Shown here: piece by piece, positions 1 to 10,224 of the stretch
Numbering within the stretch: position 1 is the stretch's first letter
How the letters are laid out: each line of letters starts with the position of its first letter
Source of the DNA: Acinetobacter sp.
Lineage (GTDB): Bacteria; Pseudomonadota; Gammaproteobacteria; Pseudomonadales; Moraxellaceae
DNA length: 40,772 nucleotides
Assembly: GCA_008017315.1 (NCBI GenBank)
Contig: SSHE01000045.1
Location: 1-40,772 of the forward strand
Direction of reading: 5' to 3'
Notes under the pieces: model-generated
The model's database searches: none
Told to the model about the DNA's origin: nothing
Seen by the model: only the letters and a program-made list of their open reading frames with translations
Translations under genes and position numbers: made by a program

Positions 1-549
1 AGACAAGTCATCCGTATTGGTCTCACCTGTTACTTTAAACACAGTGATTTTGATTTCTTCTGGAACGTCAGCACGGCTTGTGAACCATTCTGCTTCAGCC
101 CAAGATTGTAAAACAGCTTTAGCCGCAGCATTGCCTGCTTTTGCTTTGTCTGCTACGTCATGGAATGCATCAAATACAAGAAGGGTTTTCTTTAATGCTT
201 CTGCTGCCAATTCAGCAAGTTCAGCATTGTCAAGAAGCTCAACTAAAGGTGCAACGTTATAACCACCAAGCATGGTACCAAGTAAGTAAACTGCACGCTC
301 TTTGGTGACCAGTGGTGATGATGCTTCGCCTTTTGCCAGTGCGGCTAAGAAAGCAGCTTTTACATAAGCAGCTTGGTCAACACCTGCTGGCACACGGTTT
401 TCAAGCAAATCAACTAAAAATGCTTCTTCACCTGCTGGTGGATTTTTTAATAAGGCAACAAGCTCTGCAGTTTGTGCATCATCAAGTGGCTTCGGTGGGA
501 CTCCGAGTGCGGCACGTTCTGCAACGTGTTGGCGATAGGCTTCTAGCAC
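1..549 (-). CDS. acnB: Aconitate hydratase B, N-terminal part (gene continues off the left edge)
   Basis: Reverse-strand translation from GTG at 549: VLEAYRQHVAERAALGVPPKPLDDAQTAELVALLKNPPAGEEAFLVDLLENRVPAGVDQAAYVKAAFLAALAKGEASSPLVTKERAVYLLGTMLGGYNVAPLV..., typical AcnB N-terminus. The + strand ORFs here are antisense. Confidence 0.93.
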   Translation of the reverse strand, partial: MLEAYRQHVAERAALGVPPKPLDDAQTAELVALLKNPPAGEEAFLVDLLENRVPAGVDQAAYVKAAFLAALAKGEASSPLVTKERAVYLLGTMLGGYNVAPLVELLDNAELAELAAEALKKTLLVFDAFHDVADKAKAGNAAAKAVLQSWAEAEWFTSRADVPEEIKITVFKVTGETNTDDLS

Positions 550-1052
550 GGTGTTATTCCTCTATTTAAAAAGATTATTTGTGATGAGTTGCTGCTCATC
601 GCACACAAATAATATGGACTACAAAATTCTACTAAATTTAGCCGAAAAAGTTAATGTGCATATTGTGTTTTATGCTGAATGATGGCTATTTTATAACTAA
701 ATACCTCTCATCCATCGTGCATATTACCCATATAATGTCAAAATATCCAGAATCAGACCATGCCACTTTAGGCGAGCATCAAAATAACCGTATAATTTGA
801 TGAACATGAATGGACTACTACAATCTCGTCTGTTACTTTCTCGTTTTGTATCAATCATTCATCATGTTAGTCAATATACTGTCATATCTATCACCTCATA
901 TATCTGACTGATTCTTTCAATTTTGCACTTCTACACAGTGCGTATCATCAACACATCAAGCCGAAATATTTCTGTCAAATGACCATTTTTCTATATATTT
1001 CAATTGTAATCATTTACAATGATGGTTCTTATTTGAGTTGTTGTGTTGCATC

Positions 1053-1967
1053 ATGATGTCACATTTTGATGATTTTTACTGTTTTGCACTCGTTGTTGAA
1101 CATGGTGGTTTTAGTGCTGCCGAACGTGCTACGGATATTCCAAAGTCAAAACTCAGTCGGCGGATTTTAAACTTAGAAGAATATTTGGGCGTTCGTCTGA
1201 TTCACCGTAGTTCACGGCAATTTTCCGTTACAGAAATGGGGATGCGGATTTATGAACAAGCCAAAATCATGCAAGATGCAGCGTATGCGGCACAAGATAT
1301 TGTGCATAAACTCAGCGAAACACCACGTGGCACAGTCAAAGTCAGTGTACCTACTTCAATTGCACAAAATGAATTTGCAAAAATTTTGCCTGCTTTTTTG
1401 AAGCAATATCCAGATATTCAAGTTCAACTTTTTATTCATAATCGCCGTTTTGATATTATCAATGAAGGTATTGATGTTGCTTTGCGTGTACGCAGCCAGT
1501 TGGATAATGATTCTGGTTTAATTATTCGACGGTTTGGTAAAAATGTGGCACACCTTTGTGCGAGTCAGGCATACCTCAATCAATATGGCATACCCAAACA
1601 GCCTGAAGACTTAAAAAAACACCGCATATTAAGCATGGTTGAACATTTTATTCAGCAAGAATTTGAACTGTGTTCCAGTGCAACAGGTCTAATTGAGAAA
1701 ATTAAAATTCAGCCTGTGGTCTTAGGTTCAGATTTCTTGATGTTAAGTCAATTGGCAAAACAGGATTGTGGCATTGTATTATTACCCGATTCGGTTAGCC
1801 GTGATTTGATCCAATCAGGCGAACTTGTGTACGTTTTACCCGAATGGAATATACCACATGGGATTTTTCACATGGTTTATCCAAGTCGTAATGGTATGTT
1901 GCCTGCGGTCAAAGTCTTTATTGATTATTTGGTGCAAGCATTCACCCAAACCCACCCACATTTTTGA
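1053..1967 (+). CDS. LysR-family transcriptional regulator
   Basis: N-terminal HTH (FYCFALVVEHGGFSAAERATDIPKSKLSRRILNLEEYLGVRLIHRSSR) plus LysR substrate-binding domain; likely start ATG 1053/1056 rather than 1038. Confidence 0.92.
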   Translation: MMSHFDDFYCFALVVEHGGFSAAERATDIPKSKLSRRILNLEEYLGVRLIHRSSRQFSVTEMGMRIYEQAKIMQDAAYAAQDIVHKLSETPRGTVKVSVPTSIAQNEFAKILPAFLKQYPDIQVQLFIHNRRFDIINEGIDVALRVRSQLDNDSGLIIRRFGKNVAHLCASQAYLNQYGIPKQPEDLKKHRILSMVEHFIQQEFELCSSATGLIEKIKIQPVVLGSDFLMLSQLAKQDCGIVLLPDSVSRDLIQSGELVYVLPEWNIPHGIFHMVYPSRNGMLPAVKVFIDYLVQAFTQTHPHF

Positions 1968-2118
1968 TCGGCAAGATTCAATTTTGCCTAAAGTCTGAGT
2001 CTAATAACTGTTGCAATAATAGAACAATACGTCGTAAAAGCCTCACTACCTTCATTTTTAACTTTTGCTTATACTGCATCACATCAACTCATGTTCATCA
2101 CAGTCAAGGATTTCAATC

Positions 2119-2712
2119 ATGTCTTTTCTTCATCATATCCAAAATCGTCGTAGCATTTATGCTATTGGTAAAAATCTGACACAACCCCCTGAACAACTGA
2201 ATGAATTAATTCACGCCGCAATCAAACATGCACCGTCTTCTTTTAATTCACAATCTTCACGTGCTGTGACTTTATTTGGCGAATCCCATCACAAGCTATG
2301 GGAAATCGTGCGTAGTACACTAAAAAATATTGTGCCAGAAGCTGCATTTGCTGCAACAAGTCAAAAAATTGATAGCTTTGCCGCAGGTTATGCCACAGTT
2401 TTATTTTATGAAGATCAGGATGTGATTACAGGGTTACAGCAAAACTTCCCATTGTATGCAGACAACTTTCCTGTTTGGTCGGAGCATTCTACTGCGATTG
2501 CACAGTTTGCTGTATGGACTGCCTTAGCAGAAATTGGCGTTGGTGCATCCTTGCAACATTACAATCCTATTATTGATGAAGAAGTTGCACAAACCTTTGA
2601 AATTCCAGCAAATTGGAAGCTACGTGCACAATTGGTACTGGGTTCAATTGAAGCTCCTGCTGGTGAAAAAACCTTTATGGATGATGCTCAGCGTTTCAAA
2701 ACATTCCATTAA
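2119..2712 (+). CDS. Nitroreductase family protein
   Basis: MSFLHHIQNRRSIYAIGKNL...AAIKHAPSSFNSQSSRAVTLFGESHHKLW...; nitroreductase-like; ATG at 2119 is more plausible than the track start at 2065. Confidence 0.85.
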   Translation: MSFLHHIQNRRSIYAIGKNLTQPPEQLNELIHAAIKHAPSSFNSQSSRAVTLFGESHHKLWEIVRSTLKNIVPEAAFAATSQKIDSFAAGYATVLFYEDQDVITGLQQNFPLYADNFPVWSEHSTAIAQFAVWTALAEIGVGASLQHYNPIIDEEVAQTFEIPANWKLRAQLVLGSIEAPAGEKTFMDDAQRFKTFH

Positions 2713-2722
2713 TACCTTTAAG

Positions 2723-2753
2723 AAAAAAAGCACATTCGAAAATGTGCTTTTTT
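2723..2753. terminator. Rho-independent terminator (bidirectional look) between convergent genes
   Basis: AAAAAGCACATT-CGAA-AATGTGCTTTTTT hairpin with flanking A/T runs. Confidence 0.85.
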
Positions 2754-2770
2754 ACCACTCATTTTAGATT

Positions 2771-4042
2771 TTATTGTGCTGGCATGTGTTGTTTAACAAA
2801 TTGTACCAAAGAGGCTTGCCCACTGTCTGAAATAATGGCTTGCGTATGCCCTGCACCATTCACTGGCAAAAGACTGACATTCATACCTTTTGCAAGCATC
2901 TGATTGTACAATCCATTCGTCACTACAAATGGTACATTGGTGTCATGTGTACCCTGAATAATCAGAACAGGTTTATTCAATTTCTCAGTCGGTTTTTCAA
3001 CCAAGAATTTTGCCATTGGCTGGCTCTTATTGGTCAAGAAATCTTTGACAACAGCATTCGTTTCAAATGCAGCTGCATTCATTCCTGGATAATCCATGAC
3101 TTTTTTCCCAGGATTATCCGTCATGTATTTTTGAATATCGGCAGAGTATGCCGTGACCATCTCACCTAGACATTCGGTTTCAGCAAGTTCGGCAAGGTCT
3201 TGTGCATTTTTAGACTGGAACATGGTACGATAATCAAATGTTGTATCGTAAGCTGTAATCCCAGCTCCTGCCAATGCAGCATAAGACAATAAAGTCGCAT
3301 AAGTACCCACTGCTACCGCAGTTGATGCTTTTTCTAAATCGGCTATGGCAGGTGGTGCAACCTCAAGAATAATTTTTCCTAAACTTGATGCAGGTGCACC
3401 TGCAACTGCACCTTTATAGGTTGGATCATTATTGGCATATTCTGCAATACCGAGAGATGCTTGCCCACCTTGTGATTGCCCTGTGGACATCCATGCACCA
3501 TTAAGCTGCTTACCATAATGCTCTTTGGCGGCCTGAACCGCATAAGTTGCGGATTTGGCTTCACTTGAGATATTGAGGTATGGATGAATACCTGCCCCAC
3601 CTAAACCTTCATAATCAGGAGCGACAATCACATAACCTGCAGCGAGTAAATTTTTCGCTGTATAATCTCTAAAACGCTCACCTAGTTCAGTTTTACTTGG
3701 TGCACATTTATCTGCAACACCAAGCGTACCATGTGCCCAAACTACGACACGATAACCATCTTTTGGCTGTGCGATTTTTGGAAATAATACGATTGCAGAT
3801 GTTTCAACCGTTTTGCCATCCGCACTTGGCATTTTATACTTCATGACTTTAATCGACTGAACCACGCCAGCTAACGCAGCTTTATCAGCTGCCGCATTGG
3901 TTGCAGTATATTCAGTTTCTGACAGATAAACCTGTGGTGCAACAACCGATGAGCCTTTATCATTATCATCGTCATTACATGCGGTTAAGAATAAGCTTGT
4001 GCCAGCGAATGCTAAAGCAAGTGCCAATTTGGTATGTTTCAT
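2771..4042 (-). CDS. Secreted lipoprotein, alpha/beta hydrolase / secretory lipase family
   Basis: Lipobox signal peptide MKHTKLALALAFAGTSLFLTAC; HGTLG; nucleophile motif GQSQGG; C-terminal GTHDTNVPF and GAGHTQ. Confidence 0.85.
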   Translation of the reverse strand: MKHTKLALALAFAGTSLFLTACNDDDNDKGSSVVAPQVYLSETEYTATNAAADKAALAGVVQSIKVMKYKMPSADGKTVETSAIVLFPKIAQPKDGYRVVVWAHGTLGVADKCAPSKTELGERFRDYTAKNLLAAGYVIVAPDYEGLGGAGIHPYLNISSEAKSATYAVQAAKEHYGKQLNGAWMSTGQSQGGQASLGIAEYANNDPTYKGAVAGAPASSLGKIILEVAPPAIADLEKASTAVAVGTYATLLSYAALAGAGITAYDTTFDYRTMFQSKNAQDLAELAETECLGEMVTAYSADIQKYMTDNPGKKVMDYPGMNAAAFETNAVVKDFLTNKSQPMAKFLVEKPTEKLNKPVLIIQGTHDTNVPFVVTNGLYNQMLAKGMNVSLLPVNGAGHTQAIISDSGQASLVQFVKQHMPAQ

Positions 4043-4140
4043 ATTAAAGTCCCTTTTATCATCTGATATTACAAAATAATTAATACATAAAATAGCTCTA
4101 TTGTATAGTGCTATTTCGTCCTATTGCCAATTCCAAATCT

Positions 4141-5022
4141 TTAAAAAGATAAGCCCATCACAGTTCCTGCCAACACTATCCAGCCAATCCAGCGATTGTG
4201 CCGAAATGCCCAAAAGCACAGCTGTGGTTCACGGTTTTTAATCTTGATTGCTTGATACATAAAATCAGCAATCACACAGCATAAAGCCAGCAAACCATAC
4301 GGGAATAAAATCTGTTCCAGCCACATTGCCCACCCCAACAATCCGACACAAATCGTCTGCAATAATGCAATGATGGTTAAATCATAACGACCAAATAAAA
4401 TTGCAGTGGACTTTACCCCAATTTTTAAATCATCCTCACGGTCAGTCATGGCATATTGTGTATCATACGCCACCGTCCATGCCAGATTGGCAAAGTACAG
4501 CAACCAACAGGTTAAATCAGGCGTTTGCCCGACGGCGGTATAGGTCATCGGAATCGACCATGAAAATGCAGCACCTAAAAATACCTGTGGTAAATAGGTA
4601 TAACGTTTCATAAATGGATAAATAAACGCCAGTACTAATGCACCAAATGACCAGTAAAATGTCTGAATTGGTAGAAAAAATAATAAACAGGCACTGGCTG
4701 CAACCAATACTAGAAATACCCAAACGGCTTCTCTAGCACGAATCACACCTGTTGCCAAAGGACGGGTTTTGGTTCGTGCCACGTGTGCATCAACTTTACG
4801 GTCTGCAAAATCGTTAATCGCACAACCAGCCGCACGCATAAAAATCACCCCCAAAGTCATAATGAAGAAAATTTTGAAATCAGGTACACCTTGTGAAGCA
4901 ATCCACAATGCCCACATGGTCGGAAAAAATACCAGTTCTGTGCCAATCGGTTTATCAAAACGACATAAATAATAATAGGCTTGTAATCGTTCACGCCACG
5001 TTGTTGCCACAGAGCTTGTCAT
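4141..5022 (-). CDS. ubiA: 4-hydroxybenzoate octaprenyltransferase
   Basis: RFDKPIGTELVFFPTMWALW, NDFADRKVDAHVARTKTRPLATG, YDTQYAMTDREDDLKIGVKSTA motifs of UbiA prenyltransferases. Confidence 0.95.
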   Translation of the reverse strand: MTSSVATTWRERLQAYYYLCRFDKPIGTELVFFPTMWALWIASQGVPDFKIFFIMTLGVIFMRAAGCAINDFADRKVDAHVARTKTRPLATGVIRAREAVWVFLVLVAASACLLFFLPIQTFYWSFGALVLAFIYPFMKRYTYLPQVFLGAAFSWSIPMTYTAVGQTPDLTCWLLYFANLAWTVAYDTQYAMTDREDDLKIGVKSTAILFGRYDLTIIALLQTICVGLLGWAMWLEQILFPYGLLALCCVIADFMYQAIKIKNREPQLCFWAFRHNRWIGWIVLAGTVMGLSF

Positions 5023-5034
5023 AAAAATTCCACA

Positions 5035-5502
5035 CTATTTTTGAATAAATCGCTCAAAATCGGCTAAAAAAGTTTCCTGTATAATAAAGCGACAATGATG
5101 CCATGTATAACAACTTTGCCGTGTCCAGCCTTCTGGCAAATAAAATACCCGTCGCTGACATTGTGGATGGGTACGCTGAAATAAAAAATGTCCAATCGGC
5201 TGCCGTCCAATATGTTTAAAAATTCTAGCACGCTGCTGCAAACTTAAAATCGGAAAAATACTTTTGGCTTTAACCCAAGGCTGTTCATCACAGCCAAATA
5301 AATGGCTTTCTCTCACCCATGCAATATGCTGATGCGACATATTCAGCCATCTAGCATCTTGTAATGTGAGTTTCTGATACGCCTCGTGTAAAGGATCAAC
5401 ATGAAATTGCCCTTGTGCAATGTCCATGAGCTGTTGTGTCAAAGAGCCTGAAGCATATAGCCATGGCTTTAACTGGGTAGGCATATCAGGATATTGATTC
5501 AT
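5035..5502 (-). CDS. ubiC: Chorismate lyase
   Basis: Length and position immediately upstream of ubiA; WVRESHLFG, IGHFLFQRT motifs. Confidence 0.85.
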   Translation of the reverse strand: MNQYPDMPTQLKPWLYASGSLTQQLMDIAQGQFHVDPLHEAYQKLTLQDARWLNMSHQHIAWVRESHLFGCDEQPWVKAKSIFPILSLQQRARIFKHIGRQPIGHFLFQRTHPQCQRRVFYLPEGWTRQSCYTWHHCRFIIQETFLADFERFIQK

Positions 5503-5529
5503 TTTTAAGACAATCTGGCTGCTATTGAT

Positions 5530-6717
5530 TTAACGTGATAAATAACGGGTCATATCTTCAATGCCTTTTAGGGTCATCGGGTACATTTGGTCGTCAAAAA
5601 TTTGCTTAATCATTTGAATCGTATGGGTATATTGCCAATAGCCTTGTTCTTCTGGATTCAGCCATGCCGTTTTTTCAAAATGTTGGCGTAAACGTTGCAA
5701 CCAGACTACACCCGCTTCGGCATTCATATATTCTACCGAGCCACCTGCTGAGGTCAGTTCATACGGTGCCATACTGGCATCACCGACCACAATCACCCGA
5801 TAATCTTTACCATATTTATGCAATAAATCCAGCGTTTCCATACGGGTACTTTGCCGACGCTGATTATCTTTCCAAACATAATCGTATAGACAATTATGGA
5901 AATAAAAATATTCCAGCGTTTTAAATTCACCTTTTGCCGCCGTAAATATTTTTTGGCACTGGGCAATATGTGCATCCATCGAACCACCCACATCAAACAG
6001 CATCAATACTTTCACTCTATTACGCCGTTCAGGTACCATTTGTACATCAAGAATACCTTTTTGTGCGGTTTTCTGAATGGTTGTGCCGATGTCTAGCTCT
6101 TCTTCTGCTCCTTGACGGGCAAATTTACGCAAACGACGCAACGCCATTTGCATTTGGCGTGTACCTAGAATTTGCTCATCATCCAGATTTTGATATTTAC
6201 GTTGTTCCCAGACTTTAACCGCCGAACGTTTACGCCCTGGCCCACCAATACGCACGCCTTCAGGATGGTCACCATAAGCACCAAATGGCGATGTTCCCCC
6301 CGTACCAATCATACGATTGCCGCCTTGATGTTTTTTATGCTGTTCACGCAGACGCTCTTCCAGCATTTTCATCAATTCTTCCAGCGAGCCTGCTTTTTGT
6401 AAGGCTTCACGTTGTTCGGGGGTGAGATGCTTTTCCAGTAGCTCAAGGTCGAACCAATCTTTAGGTAGATGTTTGACTTGATTAAGTAAATCATCAATAT
6501 CAAAACTCTCAATCCCCTCAAAATAGTCTTGAAAAGCACGGTCAAATTTATCAAAGAATCGCTCATCTTTGACCATGATGGTACGTGCCAATTGATAAAA
6601 CTGCTCTTGATCGGCAAACACCACACCCGAAGCCACAGCCTGATTAAGGTCTATCAGCTCACGTGTGGTCACTGGAATACCGTATTTTCGCAGTTTATAA
6701 AATAATCGAATAAACAT
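5530..6717 (-). CDS. VWA domain-containing (CoxE-like) protein
   Basis: VLMLFDVGGSMDAHIAQCQKIF, FYFHNCLYDYVWKD, VIVVGDASMAPYEL; adjacent MoxR ATPase gene. Confidence 0.9.
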   Translation of the reverse strand: MFIRLFYKLRKYGIPVTTRELIDLNQAVASGVVFADQEQFYQLARTIMVKDERFFDKFDRAFQDYFEGIESFDIDDLLNQVKHLPKDWFDLELLEKHLTPEQREALQKAGSLEELMKMLEERLREQHKKHQGGNRMIGTGGTSPFGAYGDHPEGVRIGGPGRKRSAVKVWEQRKYQNLDDEQILGTRQMQMALRRLRKFARQGAEEELDIGTTIQKTAQKGILDVQMVPERRNRVKVLMLFDVGGSMDAHIAQCQKIFTAAKGEFKTLEYFYFHNCLYDYVWKDNQRRQSTRMETLDLLHKYGKDYRVIVVGDASMAPYELTSAGGSVEYMNAEAGVVWLQRLRQHFEKTAWLNPEEQGYWQYTHTIQMIKQIFDDQMYPMTLKGIEDMTRYLSR

Positions 6718-6790
6718 ATCTATGATGTCCCAATGATAAATTGGGCGTATGCAATACGCCTCTACATTACCCGTATATTATTGAATGTAA

Positions 6791-7642
6791 TTAACGGCGG
6801 GACATAAAGGCTAGACGTTCCAACAACTGCACATCCTGCTCATTCTTAATCAATGCTCCATACATCGGTGGAATAGATGAGGTTCTGTCACGATTGCGTA
6901 AAACATCTTCAGGGACATCATCCGCCATGAGCAAACGTAACCAATCAATCAATTCACTGGTTGATGGTGGTTTTTTCAGCCCTGAAATATCTCGTAATTT
7001 AAAAAACACCTGTAAAGCTTCAGAGACCAAGGTTTGATTAATCGCAGGAAAATGCACATCTATAATCTGACGCATGGTTGTTTCATCAGGAAATTCAATA
7101 TAATGGAAAAAACAACGACGCAGGAACGCATCGGGTAATTCTTTTTCATTATTTGACGTAATAATCACAATCGGACGTTGCTGTGCGGTAATGGTTTCGC
7201 CTGTTTCATACACATAGAACGCCATACGATCCAGTTCATGCAGTAAGTCATTGGGAAATTCAATGTCTGCTTTATCAATTTCATCAATCAAAAGTACGCA
7301 GCGTTCTTCACTGGTAAAAGCTTCCCATAATTTCCCTGCCTTGATATAGTTTTTAATATCATAGACACGGTCATCACCTAGCTGACTATCACGCAAACGA
7401 GAGACCGCATCATATTCATACAAACCCTGTTGGGCTTTGGTGGTGGATTTAATATGCCATGTAATCAACTTTAAGCCTAAACTTTGTGCAACCTGCTCGG
7501 CAAGCAAAGTTTTACCTGTACCTGGCTCACCTTTGACCAGCAATGGCTTTTGTAACACTCTTGCCGCATTGACTGCAAGTTTCAGTGCATCAGTGGCGAT
7601 ATATTGTGAAGTACCTTCAAACTTTTGCTGTTGATTTGACAT
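6791..7642 (-). CDS. MoxR-family AAA+ ATPase
   Basis: Walker A GEPGTGKTLLAE, Walker B VLLIDEIDKAD, ITSNNEKELPDAFLRRCFFHYIEFP. Confidence 0.93.
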   Translation of the reverse strand: MSNQQQKFEGTSQYIATDALKLAVNAARVLQKPLLVKGEPGTGKTLLAEQVAQSLGLKLITWHIKSTTKAQQGLYEYDAVSRLRDSQLGDDRVYDIKNYIKAGKLWEAFTSEERCVLLIDEIDKADIEFPNDLLHELDRMAFYVYETGETITAQQRPIVIITSNNEKELPDAFLRRCFFHYIEFPDETTMRQIIDVHFPAINQTLVSEALQVFFKLRDISGLKKPPSTSELIDWLRLLMADDVPEDVLRNRDRTSSIPPMYGALIKNEQDVQLLERLAFMSRR

Positions 7643-7656
7643 AATAAATCCTAAAA

Positions 7657-8046
7657 TTAAATGGTATGGCTATTTTTGTTGGCAGTGTATTTTGACCAGC
7701 AATAACCGACAAACAAGCCGAGTGCTGCCACCAGCAAAATGGACATCAAATTCGATAAAACCAAGGGTTGCTCTTTGGTCAAGACACCAAAAATTAATCC
7801 TATTAGGGCTGGAGCAAGTCCTGCATTATCACCTTCAGATACGGTCGGTGTGGCCAATAATGCAAACAGCATGACCCATGTAATGCCACCTAAAGGACTG
7901 GGTAAACGTCTAGCAATCGTGTACCATGCCCATAAGGCGATCATCGTTCCACCAACATAAACCGTCGTTGCTATCGTATCCTCGGCAATACCATCGAACA
8001 GGCTCAAAAAACCCTGCCACCATACTGCAATTTGCTCAAGCACCAC
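7657..8046 (-). CDS. Small integral membrane protein of unknown function
   Basis: Hydrophobic segments ([41 protein letters not shown]); probable GTG start at 8043/8046 overlapping the upstream gene's end. Confidence 0.65.
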   Translation of the reverse strand: MVLEQIAVWWQGFLSLFDGIAEDTIATTVYVGGTMIALWAWYTIARRLPSPLGGITWVMLFALLATPTVSEGDNAGLAPALIGLIFGVLTKEQPLVLSNLMSILLVAALGLFVGYCWSKYTANKNSHTI

Positions 8047-8341
8047 GTAGTCCCTCTGGTTCGACGGCATTTGGATTGATTAAACCCTCTGGCGGCATCT
8101 GCACAAAATAACCTTTGGTTCGCAATGAATCCATAACATGCAAGATAGATACTCGTGCCAGTTTACGCTCAGTATCTAAGTGTAAATTCATCACAAAAGT
8201 GGCACGCCCAAACGCCTGTTGCAACATTTCAGGAACATTGGCAAATGGGTCTAGCTCTTTATCACTCTGCTCTGGACAAGCCACATAAAGATACATTTGG
8301 TCTTTTTTGCTGGATTTATAAATAGCACAATGCACAATCAT
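8036..8341 (-). CDS. YcgL domain-containing protein
   Basis: [20 protein letters not shown]...[11 protein letters not shown]-like; ...[12 protein letters not shown] typical of YcgL; directly upstream is rnd, as in many gammaproteobacteria. Confidence 0.85.
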   Translation of the reverse strand: MIVHCAIYKSSKKDQMYLYVACPEQSDKELDPFANVPEMLQQAFGRATFVMNLHLDTERKLARVSILHVMDSLRTKGYFVQMPPEGLINPNAVEPEGLRGA

Positions 8342-8411
8342 ACACCTTGTTTGTTTCGTTTAAGCATACACAATTTTTGCCCATGAGGGGAATTTTCCCT
8401 GACTTTAACGT

Positions 8412-9551
8412 TCATCTTGACACAGAAAAAACCGTCGTTGCCAAATCTTGCCGAATAATATCAATTAATGGCAAAGTTAAACACTCATAACGCCAGCCAC
8501 GCAAATAATTCTCTAATTGATCGATATTCTGTGTATCTTGAGCAACCCATGTGGTCAATTGCGATAACCATTTTTTACGCATCAAAATATCAGCAGGTAT
8601 CGCCAGCTCCTGACTGACCTGTGCAATTTTCGCTTCAATATGATCTTTGGTGTGCTCAAGTCGATAACGATACGGTCGTGGTAAACGTGTTGGGTATTGG
8701 CTTGGTTCGGGCAATTTATTCAGCAATTGTAAAATCTGCTTACCATGATGACGCACAATCGCAGGTTTAATTTGATAATCGCTCACTAATTGCTGCATGG
8801 TTTTGGGTGTGCGTTCCAATAATTGCTGAATGACGTGATTTTTGAGAATAAAACTTCTTGGCTGATTGAGTTCAATCGCTAGATTTTCTCGCCACATTGC
8901 CAATTGCTTAAGCTGCATCAACTGTCTGGAAGAATAGCGATGGTTTGCCATCTCTAAATAAATATCTTCAATAGGTAATTGCTGTGCCACATCCACACAA
9001 TAATGGTGACAATCTTCCAGCACAAAATCATAAAAATGATGCTGTTTTAAATCAGTGATTAAATGCTGAGCCAGATCCTGCAAATAAAATACATCTATCG
9101 CTGCATAACGCTCCTGCTGTTCAGACAATGGACGAGCCAACCAATCGGATCGGGTTTGGTCTTTTTCGACCTGAACATGAAGTACCTGCTCTAGTGCAGA
9201 CTGATAGCTCACCTGCCGACCATAGCCCAAGAATGCCATTGCGACTTGGGTATCAAACACATTGGATAAAGGACGCTGCCCTGCATAATGATACATTAAA
9301 TCAATGTCTTCGCCGCATGCATGAAAAACATTTTGTTTGGCATTAAATAAGGCTTGCCACACTGCGGACAAATCCAACTGACCATCGATGAGATAAACTT
9401 GCCCATTGACATGGATCTGTAATACACCCAATTTTGGGTAAAGCGTATCTACCTTGATAAACTCGGTATCGAGGGCATTACATAAACTATTTTGTAGCTG
9501 TGCAATAATCGGGGTAAGTTGCTGACTTTCAGCAATCCATTGATAATTCAT
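8412..9551 (-). CDS. rnd: Ribonuclease D
   Basis: DEDDy exonuclease: LDTEFIKVDTLYPKLGVLQI, FHACGEDIDLMYHY, FDTQVAMAFLGYGRQVSY, YAAIDVFYLQDL; HRDC-like C-terminus. Confidence 0.93.
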   Translation of the reverse strand: MNYQWIAESQQLTPIIAQLQNSLCNALDTEFIKVDTLYPKLGVLQIHVNGQVYLIDGQLDLSAVWQALFNAKQNVFHACGEDIDLMYHYAGQRPLSNVFDTQVAMAFLGYGRQVSYQSALEQVLHVQVEKDQTRSDWLARPLSEQQERYAAIDVFYLQDLAQHLITDLKQHHFYDFVLEDCHHYCVDVAQQLPIEDIYLEMANHRYSSRQLMQLKQLAMWRENLAIELNQPRSFILKNHVIQQLLERTPKTMQQLVSDYQIKPAIVRHHGKQILQLLNKLPEPSQYPTRLPRPYRYRLEHTKDHIEAKIAQVSQELAIPADILMRKKWLSQLTTWVAQDTQNIDQLENYLRGWRYECLTLPLIDIIRQDLATTVFSVSR

Positions 9552-9562
9552 AAATACATTTA

Positions 9563-10162
9563 CTATTGATTTAACACCAAACGATGCGTCAATGCTTGAT
9601 GCAGAGTATGGCTATCGACATATTCCAACTCACCGCCCTGCGGTACACCTTGAGCAATTCGGGTAATCCGAATCGGTAAATACTTACAGGCTTCAACCAA
9701 ATAATGGGCAGTCGCTTGCCCCTCGACAGTCGCATTGGTGGCTAGAATCACTTCTGTGATGTGTCCACGAGATAAGCGTTGTAATAAATGTGGAATACCC
9801 ACTTCTTCAGGGCCTATACCATCCAAGGGTGATAAATGCCCATGCAAGACATGATATTTACCTTTAAAGCTACCACTTTGTTCAATGGCAAAGACATCAG
9901 TTGGTGACTCCACTACACATAATACTGCATCATCACGTGTATTGTCCTGACAAATTTCACACACTTCCAGTTCGGTTAAAGCGTGACAGACCGAACATTC
10001 ATGAATATGTTCAATGGCTTCGGTAATCGCCTGTGCCAGCTCTAATGCCCCCACACGTTGTCGCATCAAGAGATGCAACGCCATACGCTGTGCAGACTTT
10101 GAACCAACACTGGGTAATAATCGCAACTTTTGTACCAATGTACTTAGGCGTTCGCTATACAC
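9563..10162 (-). CDS. recR: Recombination protein RecR
   Basis: LRLLPSVGSKSAQRMALHLL, Cys4 zinc finger CSVCHALTELEVCEIC, Toprim; likely GTG start at 10162 (VYSERLSTLVQ) instead of the track start at 10219. Confidence 0.93.
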   Translation of the reverse strand: MYSERLSTLVQKLRLLPSVGSKSAQRMALHLLMRQRVGALELAQAITEAIEHIHECSVCHALTELEVCEICQDNTRDDAVLCVVESPTDVFAIEQSGSFKGKYHVLHGHLSPLDGIGPEEVGIPHLLQRLSRGHITEVILATNATVEGQATAHYLVEACKYLPIRITRIAQGVPQGGELEYVDSHTLHQALTHRLVLNQ

Positions 10163-10224
10163 GCTGTCATCTCTATTTGATTTTGTTGGATGATTCTCCC
10201 CCCGTAAAGAGGGAGTCATTGGTA

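Noticed and set aside
17-569. Two + strand ORFs (81 and 85 aa)
   Set aside because: They are antisense to a clear acnB N-terminus on the - strand.
1964-2179. 71-aa ORF between the LysR gene and the nitroreductase gene
   Set aside because: Cys/Ser-rich implausible protein overlapping the true nitroreductase start region.
10163-10219. N-terminal extension of RecR
   Set aside because: MTPSLRGENHPTKSNRDDS is not RecR-like; GTG at 10162 gives the expected start.
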